DNA from: Archangium violaceum
GTDB lineage: Bacteria; Myxococcota; Myxococcia; Myxococcales; Myxococcaceae
DNA length: 64,000 bases
Direction: 5' to 3'
Assembly: GCF_016859125.1 (NCBI RefSeq)
Contig: NZ_CP069338.1
Span: 5,891,501 to 5,955,500 of the forward strand
The notes beneath the pieces were generated by a model, which ran no database searches, was not told where the DNA came from, and saw only the letters and a program-made list of their open reading frames with translations. The position numbers and the translations under genes were made by a program. Shown here piece by piece: positions 43,427-52,711 of the stretch. Positions within the stretch are counted from its first letter, which is position 1. Every line of letters starts with the position of its first letter.

Positions 43427-46228
43427 ATGGAAGCAAGGGGAGTGGTGGTTCGCTGTAACCCATGGAGAGTGATTCTCTCCGCGGTGCTGCTGGTGATGCT
43501 GACGGTGGGACAGGAAGCGTCCGCGGCGTCGTTTACCCTCTTCGAGAGCGGACAGGTCCGGCCGCTCGCCCTCTCGCCGACGGGCAAGTACCTCTACGCC
43601 GTCAATACCCCGGACGGCCGCCTTGAGGTCTTCAAGGTCGATGCGAGCGGTCTCACCCACCTCACCTCGGTCCTCGTGGGGCTCGAGCCCGTCGCGGTCG
43701 CGGCGCGGAGCGACGAGGAGGTCTGGGTCGTCAATCACCTGTCCGACAGCGTGAGCGTGGTGAAGTTCACCCCCACCCTGACTGGAATTTCCGGTCTCGT
43801 GGTTCGCACGCTGCTCGTCGGCGATGAGCCGCGCGACATCGTCTTCGCCGGGACGGGGAAGAGCCGCGCCTTCATCACCGCCGCCCACCGCGGTCAGAAC
43901 GTTCCCTTCGATCCGCAGTTCACCACGCCGGGCATCGGCCGGGCCGACGTCTGGGTCTTCGACGCCAGCAACCTGGGCACCTCGCTCGGTGGCAACCCGC
44001 TCTCCATCGTCACCCTCTTCAGTGATACCCCGCGCGCGCTCGCGGCGACGCCGGATGGCTCGCGCGTCTACGCCGCCGCGTTCCACTCGGGCAACCGCAG
44101 CTCCGTCGTCCACGAGATCCTCGTGCCCAATGGGGGCCAGGCGGCTGGTGGCGTCCCGGGTCCGAATACCAACGCGGCCGGAGTGCCAGCGCCCGAGGTC
44201 GCCGTCCTCGTCCGGTTCAACGGCCAGGACTGGGTGGACGTGCTGGGCCGCTCGTGGACGGACAAGGTGAAGTTCTCCCTGCCGGACAAGGACGTGTTCG
44301 TCATCGACGCCACCGCCAACCCGCCGGCGCAGCTCGCGGGCCCGGCCGGCTTCTACTCCGGCGTTGGCACCACCCTGTTCAACATGGCCGTCAACCCGGT
44401 GAACGGGAAGGTGTACGTCAGCAACACCGAGGCGCGTAATGACCTGCGCTTCGAGGGTCCGGGCACCTTCGCCGGCAGCAGCCTGCGCGGGCACCTGCAC
44501 GAGAGCCGCATCACCGTGCTGGGCTCCTCGGGCGTCGCCCCGCGGCACCTCAACAAGCACATCAACTACGGCGTCTGCTGCGCGGCCATTCCCAACGCGG
44601 AGAACGAGAAGAGCCTCGCGCAGCCGCTCGGCATGGCGGTGACCTCCGATGGCGCCACGCTGTACGTGGCCGCGTTCGGCTCCTCGAAGATCGGCGTCTA
44701 CGCCACCGCGGCGCTCGAGGCCGACACCTTCGTCCCGAGCACGGCGAATCAGATCCTCGTGAGCGGCGGTGGCCCCAGCGGGCTCGTGCTGGACGAGGCC
44801 CGCGGCCGCATGTACGTGCTGACGCGCTTCGACAACGCGGTCTCCGTCATCAACACCGCCACGCGCCAGGAGATCGCCCACCTGAAGATGCACAACCCCG
44901 AGCCGGCGAGCGTGGTGGCGGGACGTCCGTACCTCTACGACGCGCGCAGGAGCTCGAGCCACGGTGACTCGTCCTGCGCGAGCTGCCACATCTTCGGCGA
45001 CTTCGACGGCCTGGATTGGGACCTGGGCAACCCGGATGCGGCCTACAAGCTCAACCAGAACCCCATCACCCCGGTGCCGCCCGAGTTCGGCACGGATCCC
45101 ACCTTCGGACAGGATCCCAACTTCCACCCGGTGAAGGGCCCGTTCGCGACCCAGAGCCTGCGCGGCATGGCGAACCATGGGCCGATGCACTGGCGCGGAG
45201 ACCGCTCGGGCGGCAACGACGAGCCGAGTGCACAGCCGGACGATGGCGCGTTCGACGAGGTCGCGGCGTTCAATCAATTCAACCCGTCGTTCATGGAGCT
45301 GCTCGGGAGGAACGCGCAGCTCACGCCCGCGGAGATGCAGCGGTTCTCGGAGTTCGTCCTCCAGATCATGTACCCGCCGAACCCGGTCCGGAACCTGGAC
45401 AACTCGCTCACGCCGGCGCAGCAGGCCGGGAAGGACTTCTTCTTCAACACCGTGAGCTTCTTCCATGGCCCGTGCAACTCGTGCCACCGGTTGGATCCCA
45501 ACGCCAACCCGAGCGCGGGTCAGTTCAAGGGACTCTTCGGCTCGGACGGCAAGTCGTCCTTCGTCGCGACGGCGCTCTTCCCGAAGAACCCGCAGCTGCG
45601 CAACCTGTACCAGAAGGTCGGCATGTTCGGCGTGGGCTACGACTTCGGCTTCCTGCCCGCGGACACCCACATGGGAGATCAGATCCGTGGCTTCGGCTTC
45701 AACAGCGACGGCTCCATCGACACGCTGTTCCGCTTCAACAGCGGCTTCGACTTCCATCCGATCTTCAACTCGGTGGGCATCCCGGAGGGGCCCGAGGGCG
45801 TCCAGGCCAAGAAGAACGTGGAGCAGTTCCTGTTGGCCTTCGACAGCAACCTGGCGCCGATCGTCGGCCAGCAGGTGACGCTCACGGCCAGCAACGCCTC
45901 CGTGGTGCTGCCTCGCATCAACCTCCTGGTGGCGCGCGCGAACGCCGGCGAGTGCGACCTGGTGGTGACGGGCCGGATCGGCCTGACCGACGTGGGCTTC
46001 CTCCACGTGGGGAGCGGGCAGTTCAAGGCTGATCGGCAAGCCCATCCGTTGACGTCCGACTCGACCCTCCGCCAGCACGTCGCCACGAGCGGTGGTGCGG
46101 TGACCTTCACCTGTGCGCCCCCGGGTTCGGGCCAGCGCATGGGCATCGATCGCGACCTCGATGGGTACCTCGACGGCGATGAGCGGGCCGCGGGGTGCAA
46201 TCCGGCGGATCCCCTCAGTACTCCCTGA
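43427..46228 (+). CDS. Secreted di-haem beta-propeller protein
   Basis: 933 residues. Signal peptide (hydrophobic core ILSAVLLVMLTVG, cut near ASA). The N-terminal 500 residues contain YVTN-type propeller blades (LALSPTGKYLYAVNTPDGRL, EEVWVVNHLSDSVSVVKF, LVLDEARGRMYVLTRFDNAV). Two c-type haem sites follow: C517-x-x-C520-H521 and C683-x-x-C686-H687. The second domain resembles di-haem peroxidase/MauG-type folds. The C-terminus ends in a calcium-loop-like DRDLDGYLDGDERA. Probably a periplasmic or outer-surface electron-transfer enzyme. ATG 43427 follows GTGGAGGG; the gap 43240-43426 holds only its leader. Confidence 0.85.
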   Translation: MEARGVVVRCNPWRVILSAVLLVMLTVGQEASAASFTLFESGQVRPLALSPTGKYLYAVNTPDGRLEVFKVDASGLTHLTSVLVGLEPVAVAARSDEEVWVVNHLSDSVSVVKFTPTLTGISGLVVRTLLVGDEPRDIVFAGTGKSRAFITAAHRGQNVPFDPQFTTPGIGRADVWVFDASNLGTSLGGNPLSIVTLFSDTPRALAATPDGSRVYAAAFHSGNRSSVVHEILVPNGGQAAGGVPGPNTNAAGVPAPEVAVLVRFNGQDWVDVLGRSWTDKVKFSLPDKDVFVIDATANPPAQLAGPAGFYSGVGTTLFNMAVNPVNGKVYVSNTEARNDLRFEGPGTFAGSSLRGHLHESRITVLGSSGVAPRHLNKHINYGVCCAAIPNAENEKSLAQPLGMAVTSDGATLYVAAFGSSKIGVYATAALEADTFVPSTANQILVSGGGPSGLVLDEARGRMYVLTRFDNAVSVINTATRQEIAHLKMHNPEPASVVAGRPYLYDARRSSSHGDSSCASCHIFGDFDGLDWDLGNPDAAYKLNQNPITPVPPEFGTDPTFGQDPNFHPVKGPFATQSLRGMANHGPMHWRGDRSGGNDEPSAQPDDGAFDEVAAFNQFNPSFMELLGRNAQLTPAEMQRFSEFVLQIMYPPNPVRNLDNSLTPAQQAGKDFFFNTVSFFHGPCNSCHRLDPNANPSAGQFKGLFGSDGKSSFVATALFPKNPQLRNLYQKVGMFGVGYDFGFLPADTHMGDQIRGFGFNSDGSIDTLFRFNSGFDFHPIFNSVGIPEGPEGVQAKKNVEQFLLAFDSNLAPIVGQQVTLTASNASVVLPRINLLVARANAGECDLVVTGRIGLTDVGFLHVGSGQFKADRQAHPLTSDSTLRQHVATSGGAVTFTCAPPGSGQRMGIDRDLDGYLDGDERAAGCNPADPLSTP

Positions 46229-46245
46229 ACAACCCGGATGAGCGT

Positions 46246-46271
46246 GGCCCGGTCCTTCGCGGGACCGGGCC
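46246..46271. terminator. Hairpin after the di-haem gene
   Basis: GGCCCGGTCC, loop TTCGCG, GGACCGGGCC: a perfect 10-bp stem 18 bases after the di-haem gene stop. No T-run follows, so it may be a Rho-independent-like pause or a processing structure separating it from the kinase gene. Confidence 0.55.
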
Positions 46272-46293
46272 CCGCTCTCGAGCAGCCCCCCTC

Positions 46294-48564
46294 ATGGCCC
46301 CACAGCACGACTCCCCATCCCCGGCCCGGTCATCGTTGGCCCGCTCGACGCTCATCAAGATGGGCGTGCGCATCGCGGTGATCATCGCCCTGACCACCCT
46401 GTTCAGCTACCTCCACATCTACAACTCCCTCCTCGCGGAAACCCTCGTGACGATGGAGCGCAGTGTCATGGATCGGAGCGAGCGGGAGCAGGCCATCTTC
46501 GTGCTGGCGGAGGACAACCACGCCATCCTCAAGAAGGCCCTGGAAGAGCGGCTCCGGGTCTGGCGTGAGCAGGATCCCCAGCCGCTCTTCGACCGCCTCT
46601 TCGTGTCCCGCCCGGATGGGACGATCCGCAACAATCCCCAGGGCTTCGATGGGACGCGGATGCCGGGCGTCTACGTTCCCCGAGGCGTGACGGTGGATGC
46701 CGAGTTCCGCCGCCGGCTGCTGGCCGCGTACGAGGTGGTCATCCAGTATGGGCCCGCCTTCCACGTCCGCTTCATGAACACCGGCGTCATGCTGCCGGAG
46801 GGCGTGGTGGTGGGGTACTGGCCGGAGGGGCCCAACTACTTCCTGGAGCTCGAGCCTGACTTCTCGATCCTGAACCTCGAGTACTTCACGCTCGCCCTCC
46901 CCGAGAACAACCCGAAGCGGGAGTCGTCCTGGACGGGCGTCTTCGAGGATGTGCCCACCAACACCTGGATGGTCACGGTCACCACCCCACTGGACCTGGA
47001 CGGACGCCACGTCGCGACCCTCTCCCACGACGTGCTCTTGAACGATTTGATGGGCCGGACCCTCGGCGACCACCTGCCCGGGGCCTACAACATCCTCTTC
47101 CGCGACGATGGTCATCTCATCGCCCACCCCGAGCTGCGGATGAAGAGCGGGGCGGAGGCCTACAACATCCTGAATGACACCCGGAATCCGGAGGCGGTCT
47201 TCACGCAGGAGAGCTCCGAGCGGCAGCGAGCCCACCTGCGCGCCATCTTCCAGCGGGTGGAGGCCCGCTCTCCCGGCGAGGTCGTGCTGGAGGTGCCGGA
47301 GTTCGACGAGTACATCGCCGTGGCGCGGCTGGAGGGCGCGGGTTGGAACTTCGTCACGGTCATGCCCAAGCAGGTGGTGACGTCGGCCGCCTTTCGCGCG
47401 GCGCGCTATGTCCTGTTGTTCGGCGTGGTGTCGCTGCTGATGGAGCTGGCCATCATGTACTGGGTGCTGAAGCAGCAGATCTCCCGTCCGCTCCTGGACT
47501 TCACCCAGGCCACCACCCGGTTGTCGGCGGGTGACTTCGAGGTGGGGCTGGACACCTCGCGCGCCGACGAGCTGGGGCAGCTGGCACTCGCCTTCCAGCG
47601 GATGGCCAGCGAGGTCCAGCGGCGAGAGGAGGCCCTGCGGCTGGCCAACGAGGGGCTGGAGCATCGGGTGGAGGAGCGCACCCGGGAGCTCCAGGAGGTG
47701 CACCGGCAGCTCGTGGAGACCGCGCGGCAGGTGGGCCGGGCGGAGATCGCCACCAACGTCCTGCACAACGTGGGCAACGTGCTGACCAGTGTCCTCACCT
47801 CGGCGATGCTGGCCCGGGAGCGCCTGGCCGCGCTGAAGCTCGAGAACGTGGCGCGGGTGGCGGACCTGCTCGAGGAGCACAAGGACGACCTCTCGACCTT
47901 CCTCACCCAGGACGAGCGCGGGCGCAACACGTTGCCCTTCCTGAGCCAGTTGGGAAAGCACCTGCTGATGGAGCGCCAGGAGCTCCAGACGCTGCTCGGC
48001 GACGTCAGCCGGCACACCGAGCACATTGGCGCCATCGTCAAGCTACAGCAGCGCTACGCCCGGACGCCCCAGCAGCTCTTCGAGCCGGTCCAGCTGGGTG
48101 AGCTGGTGGAGGACGCCCTGCGCATCAACCAGGCCGCGCTCGGCCGTCACTCCGTGGGCGTGGCGAAGAACCTGTCGGATGTGCCACCCGTGCTGACCGA
48201 GAAGCACAAGGTGTTGATGATCCTCGTCAATCTGATCAGCAACGCCAAGTACGCCATGGACGCGGTGCCCGAGGAGCAGCGGCACATGAGCGTGAGTCTG
48301 GTGCGTCCCTCCGCCGACCGCATCCTCATCGAGGTGCGGGACAACGGCGTGGGCATCGCGCCGGAGATGCTCACGCGCATCTTCCAGTACGGCTTCACCA
48401 CCCGGAAGGAGGGGCACGGCTTTGGTCTGCACTCCAGTGCCCTGGCGGCCCAGGAGCTGGGGGGCTCCTTGAGCGTTCACAGCGATGGGCCGGGGCAGGG
48501 GGCCACGTTCACGCTGGAGCTGCCCGTCACGCCCCAGCAGCGAAATGAACGCTTGAGCGCGTAG
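46294..48564 (+). CDS. Membrane sensor histidine kinase, HNVGN type
   Basis: 756 residues. First membrane helix at about 23-43, a large extracytoplasmic Cache-type sensor (about 45-360), second helix at about 372-395, HAMP (about 395-445), then a coiled coil. The phospho-acceptor His491 lies in NVLHNVGNVLTS, the variant common in myxobacterial kinases. HATPase has NLISNAKYAMDAV, DNGVGIAPEM and GHGFGLHSSALAA. No receiver domain and no adjacent regulator, so its partner lies elsewhere. ATG 46294 was chosen because it lies beyond the hairpin at 46246; an earlier in-frame ATG at 46195 lies inside the di-haem gene. Confidence 0.92.
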   Translation: MAPQHDSPSPARSSLARSTLIKMGVRIAVIIALTTLFSYLHIYNSLLAETLVTMERSVMDRSEREQAIFVLAEDNHAILKKALEERLRVWREQDPQPLFDRLFVSRPDGTIRNNPQGFDGTRMPGVYVPRGVTVDAEFRRRLLAAYEVVIQYGPAFHVRFMNTGVMLPEGVVVGYWPEGPNYFLELEPDFSILNLEYFTLALPENNPKRESSWTGVFEDVPTNTWMVTVTTPLDLDGRHVATLSHDVLLNDLMGRTLGDHLPGAYNILFRDDGHLIAHPELRMKSGAEAYNILNDTRNPEAVFTQESSERQRAHLRAIFQRVEARSPGEVVLEVPEFDEYIAVARLEGAGWNFVTVMPKQVVTSAAFRAARYVLLFGVVSLLMELAIMYWVLKQQISRPLLDFTQATTRLSAGDFEVGLDTSRADELGQLALAFQRMASEVQRREEALRLANEGLEHRVEERTRELQEVHRQLVETARQVGRAEIATNVLHNVGNVLTSVLTSAMLARERLAALKLENVARVADLLEEHKDDLSTFLTQDERGRNTLPFLSQLGKHLLMERQELQTLLGDVSRHTEHIGAIVKLQQRYARTPQQLFEPVQLGELVEDALRINQAALGRHSVGVAKNLSDVPPVLTEKHKVLMILVNLISNAKYAMDAVPEEQRHMSVSLVRPSADRILIEVRDNGVGIAPEMLTRIFQYGFTTRKEGHGFGLHSSALAAQELGGSLSVHSDGPGQGATFTLELPVTPQQRNERLSA

Positions 48565-48584
48565 GGCAGGGCCCGCGGGCACGC

Positions 48585-49208
48585 TCAGTGGATGGCGGCC
48601 CGCAGGCCCACCTGCTTGAGCACGGCGGCCTCGTGGACGAGCAGCTCGTCCAGCCGGGCGCGCACCGGGGCCTCGTCTCCGTTCGTCGCGGTGACGGCCA
48701 GCCGGTAGAAGAGCGATTGGTGGCCGTCCTCGGACTGGGCCAGCTCGGCGTAGAAGCGGCGCAGCATGGGGTCCTCGAGCCCCTCGGCCAGGAGGGACAG
48801 GCGCTCGCACGAGCGCGCCTCGATGACCGCGGCCACGAGCAGCCGGTCCACCTTGCGACCCTCCGCGGAGGTGCGGATGGCCTTCTGCAACCCCTGGGCG
48901 TACGGGTCGCCGGTGTCGCGCCCCAGCGTCAGGCCTCGCAGGGCCATTATCTCCAGCACGCGGGCCAGGTGCGCGCTCTCCTCGCGCGCCAGCCGTGCCA
49001 TCTGCGCCGGCAGGCCGGGCAGCTCCGGGTACACCTGGATCATCGAGAGGGCGTTGGCCGCCGCCTTCTTCTCGCAGTGGGCATGGTCCACCAGCACCTC
49101 GTCGAAGCGCTCGAGCGCGAGGGGCAGCCAGCGCGGATCGCTGGGGACGCGGAGGATGACGGGGCCCTCTCCCGAGAGGGGACGGCGTTCAGGCGTGGGA
49201 CGGGACAT
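48585..49208 (-). CDS. miaE: MiaE-like tRNA hydroxylase
   Basis: Di-iron enzyme that hydroxylates the isopentenyl group of ms2i6A37 in tRNA. 207 residues. Iron ligands are visible in DHAHCEKKAAANAL, LAREESAHLARVLEIM, AVIEARSCERLSLL and QSEDGHQSLFYRL, in the expected ferritin-like order. ATG 49208 follows CCGGAG. The first 15 codons include the translation of a palindromic repeat (49165-49180, giving PLSGEGP), so the extreme N-terminus is not family sequence. Convergent with the HNVGN kinase gene. Confidence 0.9.
   Translation of the reverse strand: MSRPTPERRPLSGEGPVILRVPSDPRWLPLALERFDEVLVDHAHCEKKAAANALSMIQVYPELPGLPAQMARLAREESAHLARVLEIMALRGLTLGRDTGDPYAQGLQKAIRTSAEGRKVDRLLVAAVIEARSCERLSLLAEGLEDPMLRRFYAELAQSEDGHQSLFYRLAVTATNGDEAPVRARLDELLVHEAAVLKQVGLRAAIH
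49165..49180. repeat. Palindrome CCCTCTC-cc-GAGAGGG within miaE 5' end
   Basis: Seven-bp inverted repeat related to those at 4219 and 18857, located inside the first codons of miaE. It is a second case, after bioF, of this repeat being part of a coding 5' end. Confidence 0.6.
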
Positions 49209-49254
49209 GGTGCACTCCGGAGGGCGCGGAGTGTAACCGTCCCGCTCGCCGATG

Positions 49255-50094
49255 CTACTCCGTCAGTACCAGCCGCTGCGTCCGGCCGGCCAGGTAGCCC
49301 ACCTTGCGAGCGATTCGCGCCAGGGACTCGTCCTTCTCTTCTATCCGCAGGGTGAGCCGCGGCAGCGACGACAGCAGGAAGCGGGAGATCTGCCCCAGGC
49401 ACAGCGTGGCGTGGCCCTTTCCCCGCTGGGAGGGCACCGTGTAGAGGGCCTCCAGCTCCGCTCCGAATTGCGAGCGGCTGCCGATGTCCACCTTGAACAC
49501 CAGCTCGCCGTTCTCCTCCAGCACGTAGGTACGCCGCGCCCTCACGCGCTGGGCCACCCGCGCCTCGAAGTGCGGATCCTCCGCGAGCGCGTCCCGATCA
49601 TGGATCTCCCGGATCGCCCCCGCCGCCAGCGGCATCAGGCGCGGGACGTCCTCCTCTCGCGCCAGCCGGAGCAGCGGGTTGGTGAAGGGCCCCAGGTCAT
49701 CGGCCGACACGGAGAAGAGGCGGTACGTCTTGGACAGCCGGGGCTTGCCCACGCACAGGCTGCGCACCAGCGCGTCCACCGCTGGCTTCTCTCCCACGGA
49801 GCCCTTCAGTCTCACGCGCTCGGCCAGCGCATCCGCGATGACTCCGGTGAACGCGCCGTCACTCGCCGAGGGCACCACCAGTCCGCCCGAGCCTCCCACG
49901 AAGACGGCCGCGGTGAGCGTCTTCCCATCGAAGCGTCCCCAGTAGGAGAAGCTGCACCGGTTGTCGGCCGACGCGATGCCGTACTCCTGCAGCAACCCCA
50001 GCAGGTAGAGGTTGTGGGCGGGGTCCTTCGCGAGCAGCGCCCGCAGCGCATCGGTGTCCTTGGCGACGAGTTGTTGGACGGTGACGGGGGGCAT
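49255..50094 (-). CDS. GNAT-family N-acetyltransferase
   Basis: 279 residues. The C-terminal half has the GNAT acetyl-CoA site: LEALYTVPSQRGKGHATLCLGQISRFLL, with the RxxGxA/G loop. The N-terminal half (VQQLVAKDTDALRALLAKDP, then AHNLYLLGLL) is an extra domain seen in two-domain GNAT proteins of the DUF4081 kind. Substrate unknown. ATG 50094 is used; a TTG at 50139 has a GGAG nearby and is an alternative that would add 15 residues. It lies between miaE and the AgmX-type gene on the same strand. Confidence 0.85.
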   Translation of the reverse strand: MPPVTVQQLVAKDTDALRALLAKDPAHNLYLLGLLQEYGIASADNRCSFSYWGRFDGKTLTAAVFVGGSGGLVVPSASDGAFTGVIADALAERVRLKGSVGEKPAVDALVRSLCVGKPRLSKTYRLFSVSADDLGPFTNPLLRLAREEDVPRLMPLAAGAIREIHDRDALAEDPHFEARVAQRVRARRTYVLEENGELVFKVDIGSRSQFGAELEALYTVPSQRGKGHATLCLGQISRFLLSSLPRLTLRIEEKDESLARIARKVGYLAGRTQRLVLTE

Positions 50095-50151
50095 GTTGCG
50101 CGCTCGGGAGTACACCACAGGCCCCGCCGGGGCTTTCAAGAGACTCCGAGC

Positions 50152-50724
50152 TTACCGGGGTCGGAAGTGGAACGGGTGTGTCAGGGTGAGAGGGGGGTTC
50201 CCAGGCGGGGCGGAAAATTGTGTGTCGGCGAGAGTATCGAGCAGGCAGGCGGTGACGAAGGGATCCTGCACGCTGCTCTCCACCACTTCGCCGCGCTGGA
50301 ACCGGCCGTGCTCCCCCCGCGCATCGAGGGTGAAACGCAGCTTCACGGAGTGTGGGCCCGGGTGGCGCACCGAGGCGTCCTCGAGGCACGAGCGCACCAG
50401 GGGCTGGACGGCGCGGAGGGCCACGCGGATCTCCTCCCGGCTCCAGGTGCCCGGGGGGGGCTCCTCGAGAGGCTCGTTCTCCGGTGGAGGAGGAGGGGAG
50501 GGCGGGGGCTCCCGGGGAGTGGGTTCCGGCGGGGGCGCGAGGGCCGGTGCCAGAGGGGGCGACCGCTTCGGTGGCTTGGGTTTCGGTGGCTCGGGTAGGG
50601 GGGGCGCCTCCCCGCTGGCCACGGTCACGGCGTGCGTCGGCGTGTCCCTCGTGAGCCAGAGCGCCAGCGCGCTCAGGGCCACGAAGGGGATGACCACCCA
50701 GAGGAAGACGGCTCTACCCGACAT
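50152..50724 (-). CDS. TonB-like protein with AgmX/PglI-type C-terminal domain
   Basis: 190 residues. One N-terminal membrane helix (AVFLWVVIPFVALSALALWL), then a Pro/Lys/Glu-rich spacer of about 65 residues (about 40-105) as in TonB-like proteins. The C-terminal domain (ALRAVQPLVRSCLEDA, then VVESSVQDPFVTACLLDTL) fits the AgmX/PglI family known from Myxococcus gliding and envelope proteins. The spacer would let the C-terminal domain cross the periplasm. Start ATG 50724 follows GAAGGTGGAC and lies 8 bases after the gluQRS stop, so the two may be co-transcribed. Confidence 0.8.
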   Translation of the reverse strand: MSGRAVFLWVVIPFVALSALALWLTRDTPTHAVTVASGEAPPLPEPPKPKPPKRSPPLAPALAPPPEPTPREPPPSPPPPPENEPLEEPPPGTWSREEIRVALRAVQPLVRSCLEDASVRHPGPHSVKLRFTLDARGEHGRFQRGEVVESSVQDPFVTACLLDTLADTQFSAPPGNPPLTLTHPFHFRPR

Positions 50725-50732
50725 GTCCACCT

Positions 50733-51701
50733 TCAACCCTGGCCATGTCCGCTCGCGTCCCCGAGGCCCAACGCCGTCTTCAACAGCGCCTCGCGGGCGA
50801 CGACGGGCGAGCGGGGGAGCAGCTCGGGACGGAACCTCCGCACCAGCTCCTCCAGGCTCACGGGCTCGCCGTCTCCCAGTCCACTCCACGCCGCCAGCAA
50901 CCCGAGCACCCGCTCGACGGGGATGCCCCGCTCGCGCAGCTCGGCCACCGCGAAGGCGCCCTCCCGCTTGGCCAGCCGCTTGCCATCCTCTCCGAGGACC
51001 AGGGGCACGTGCCAGAAGCGCGGAGGCATGTGGCCGAGCGCTTCGTGGATTTGAAGCTGTCGGGGCGTCGAGGACAGGAGGTCGTCCCCCCGGAGCACGT
51101 CGGTGATGCCACTGGCCACGTCGTCCACCACCACGGCGAGCTGGTAGCTGGCCACTCCATCGTTGCGGCGCACGACGAAGTCTCCCACCACCGTGGCCAC
51201 GTCCTGGCAGTAGCGGCCGTGCAGCCCGTCCTCGAAGCACCACTCTCCGGGTGCCGCCTGGAAGCGCAGGGCGGGGACCCGCGCGCGGGCTCGTTCGGCG
51301 CGGGCCTCGGGGGTGAGCGGGGCGCACGTCCCGGGGTAGCGCGGACCTTCCTCGCTCAAGCCATGGGGGGCGCTCGCCGCCCGGGCGATCTCCGCGCGCG
51401 TGCAGAAGCAGGGATAGACGCGGCCCGTCCGCTCCAGCGTCTCCAGGGCTTGCCGGTAGACGTCATCGCGCTGACTCTGGACGAGGGGCGGCTCGTCCCA
51501 GTCCAGGCCCAGCCACTCCAGGTCCCGGTACAGGTCCTCGAGGAACTGGGGCTTGCAGCGCGCGCGATCGAGATCCTCGATGCGCAGCAGGAACTGGCCT
51601 CCGGCCGCGCGGGCCTGGAGCCATCCGAGCAGCGCGCTGCGGGCATTGCCGAGGTGGATGCGCCCGGTCGGGCTGGGCGCGAAGCGTCCGCGGAAGCTCA
51701 T
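50733..51701 (-). CDS. gluQRS: Glutamyl-Q tRNA(Asp) synthetase
   Basis: Truncated GluRS paralogue that attaches glutamate to queuosine in the anticodon of tRNA(Asp). 322 residues, matching the family and lacking the anticodon-binding domain of GluRS. HIGH-like motif GRIHLGNARS near residue 13, the zinc-site Cys in YPCFCTRAEI, and KMSKS-like KRLAKREG near 242. The downstream neighbour is the AgmX-type gene. MiaE, also a tRNA-modification enzyme, is about 1.5 kb away on the same strand, but the order does not suggest a dedicated operon. Confidence 0.95.
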   Translation of the reverse strand: MSFRGRFAPSPTGRIHLGNARSALLGWLQARAAGGQFLLRIEDLDRARCKPQFLEDLYRDLEWLGLDWDEPPLVQSQRDDVYRQALETLERTGRVYPCFCTRAEIARAASAPHGLSEEGPRYPGTCAPLTPEARAERARARVPALRFQAAPGEWCFEDGLHGRYCQDVATVVGDFVVRRNDGVASYQLAVVVDDVASGITDVLRGDDLLSSTPRQLQIHEALGHMPPRFWHVPLVLGEDGKRLAKREGAFAVAELRERGIPVERVLGLLAAWSGLGDGEPVSLEELVRRFRPELLPRSPVVAREALLKTALGLGDASGHGQG

Positions 51702-51790
51702 GGGGTGTGCGGCAGACTAACCATGCGCAGCTTTCCATGGCCACCAGCCTCGCGGCGGGTTAGTCCCGGCAAGGAACCGGGCGAGGGTGC

Positions 51791-52711
51791 GTGCCCGTGC
51801 TGACTGGTGTGCCCTGGATGACCTCGATGCGTTTCCTCCACTGCTCCGACGTCCATATCACCGCCAACTACCCCTCCCTGCCCCTGCTGAAGCTCGGCTG
51901 GCGGCGATGGATCGCCATGGCCGAGCTATCCGTGGGGGGGCGCGGCAAGGCCTATGCGCGGGCGCCCGAGACGCTCGCCACCATCGCGAGTGACGCGGAG
52001 CAGCACGGGGTGGACCACTTCATCCTCTCCGGGGATCTCACCGCGTACGCGTTGGAGCCGGAATTCCAGCTGGCGCGCGCGTCGCTCGGCGCGCTGGCCG
52101 AGGATCCGGGGCGCTGCACCGTCGTCCCCGGCAACCATGACGTCTTCACCCCGGGCAGCCACCGCGCGGGCCGCTTCGCGCGTCACTTCGGCCATCTTCT
52201 AGAGAGCGATCTGCCCGAGTACCGCCGCGAGGGCGCCTTCCCCTTCGTTCGGCTGGTGGGCACGGAGGCCGCCGTGGTGGGTCTGCTCTCCGCGCGGGTG
52301 CCCTTCATGCCGGGCTTCGCCCATGGCTATATCGGCCCGGCGCAGTTGGAGGGGCTCGCGGCGTTGGTGAAGGATCCGCGGCTCGCCGGCCGGGCCGTGC
52401 TGGTGGTGCTGCACCACGCACCGCTCACCCACAAGGGCCGGGCGGACAGCCTGCTTCATGGATTGAAGGACGCGCGGGAGCTCTTCCAGCTGTTGCCCGG
52501 GCCGCGCTACGCGGTGCTGCACGGCCACATCCACCACCGCTACCACCACCCGGCCACCGCCGAGCGCCCCCACATCTTCAGCGCGGGTTCGTCCACCCAG
52601 GCGGGGCGCGAGGGCTACTGGCTCATCGAGGTGAAGGACGGCCAGGTGGTGGGTGGGCAGAAGCACGTCCCGGGTGGTGGGACGCGCGAACCCGCCCGGG
52701 CTCAGGCCTGA
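51791..52711 (+). CDS. Calcineurin-like metallophosphoesterase
   Basis: About 306 residues. All five metal motifs are present: CSDVHIT, SGDLTAYA, PGNHDVF, LHHAP and HGHIHHR. This is the single-domain cAMP-phosphodiesterase/Icc-like layout; the true substrate cannot be told from sequence. The start is uncertain: GTG 51791 and GTG 51797 both follow GAGGG, and ATG 51818 or 51827 sits closer to the conserved RFLHCSDVH. The 3' end overlaps the convergent gene at 52702 by 10 bases. Confidence 0.9.
   Translation: MPVLTGVPWMTSMRFLHCSDVHITANYPSLPLLKLGWRRWIAMAELSVGGRGKAYARAPETLATIASDAEQHGVDHFILSGDLTAYALEPEFQLARASLGALAEDPGRCTVVPGNHDVFTPGSHRAGRFARHFGHLLESDLPEYRREGAFPFVRLVGTEAAVVGLLSARVPFMPGFAHGYIGPAQLEGLAALVKDPRLAGRAVLVVLHHAPLTHKGRADSLLHGLKDARELFQLLPGPRYAVLHGHIHHRYHHPATAERPHIFSAGSSTQAGREGYWLIEVKDGQVVGGQKHVPGGGTREPARAQA

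Noticed and set aside
43334-46078. 914-codon minus-strand frame opposite the di-haem gene
   Set aside because: The plus strand has signal peptide, propeller repeats and two CxxCH sites; the minus frame has none.
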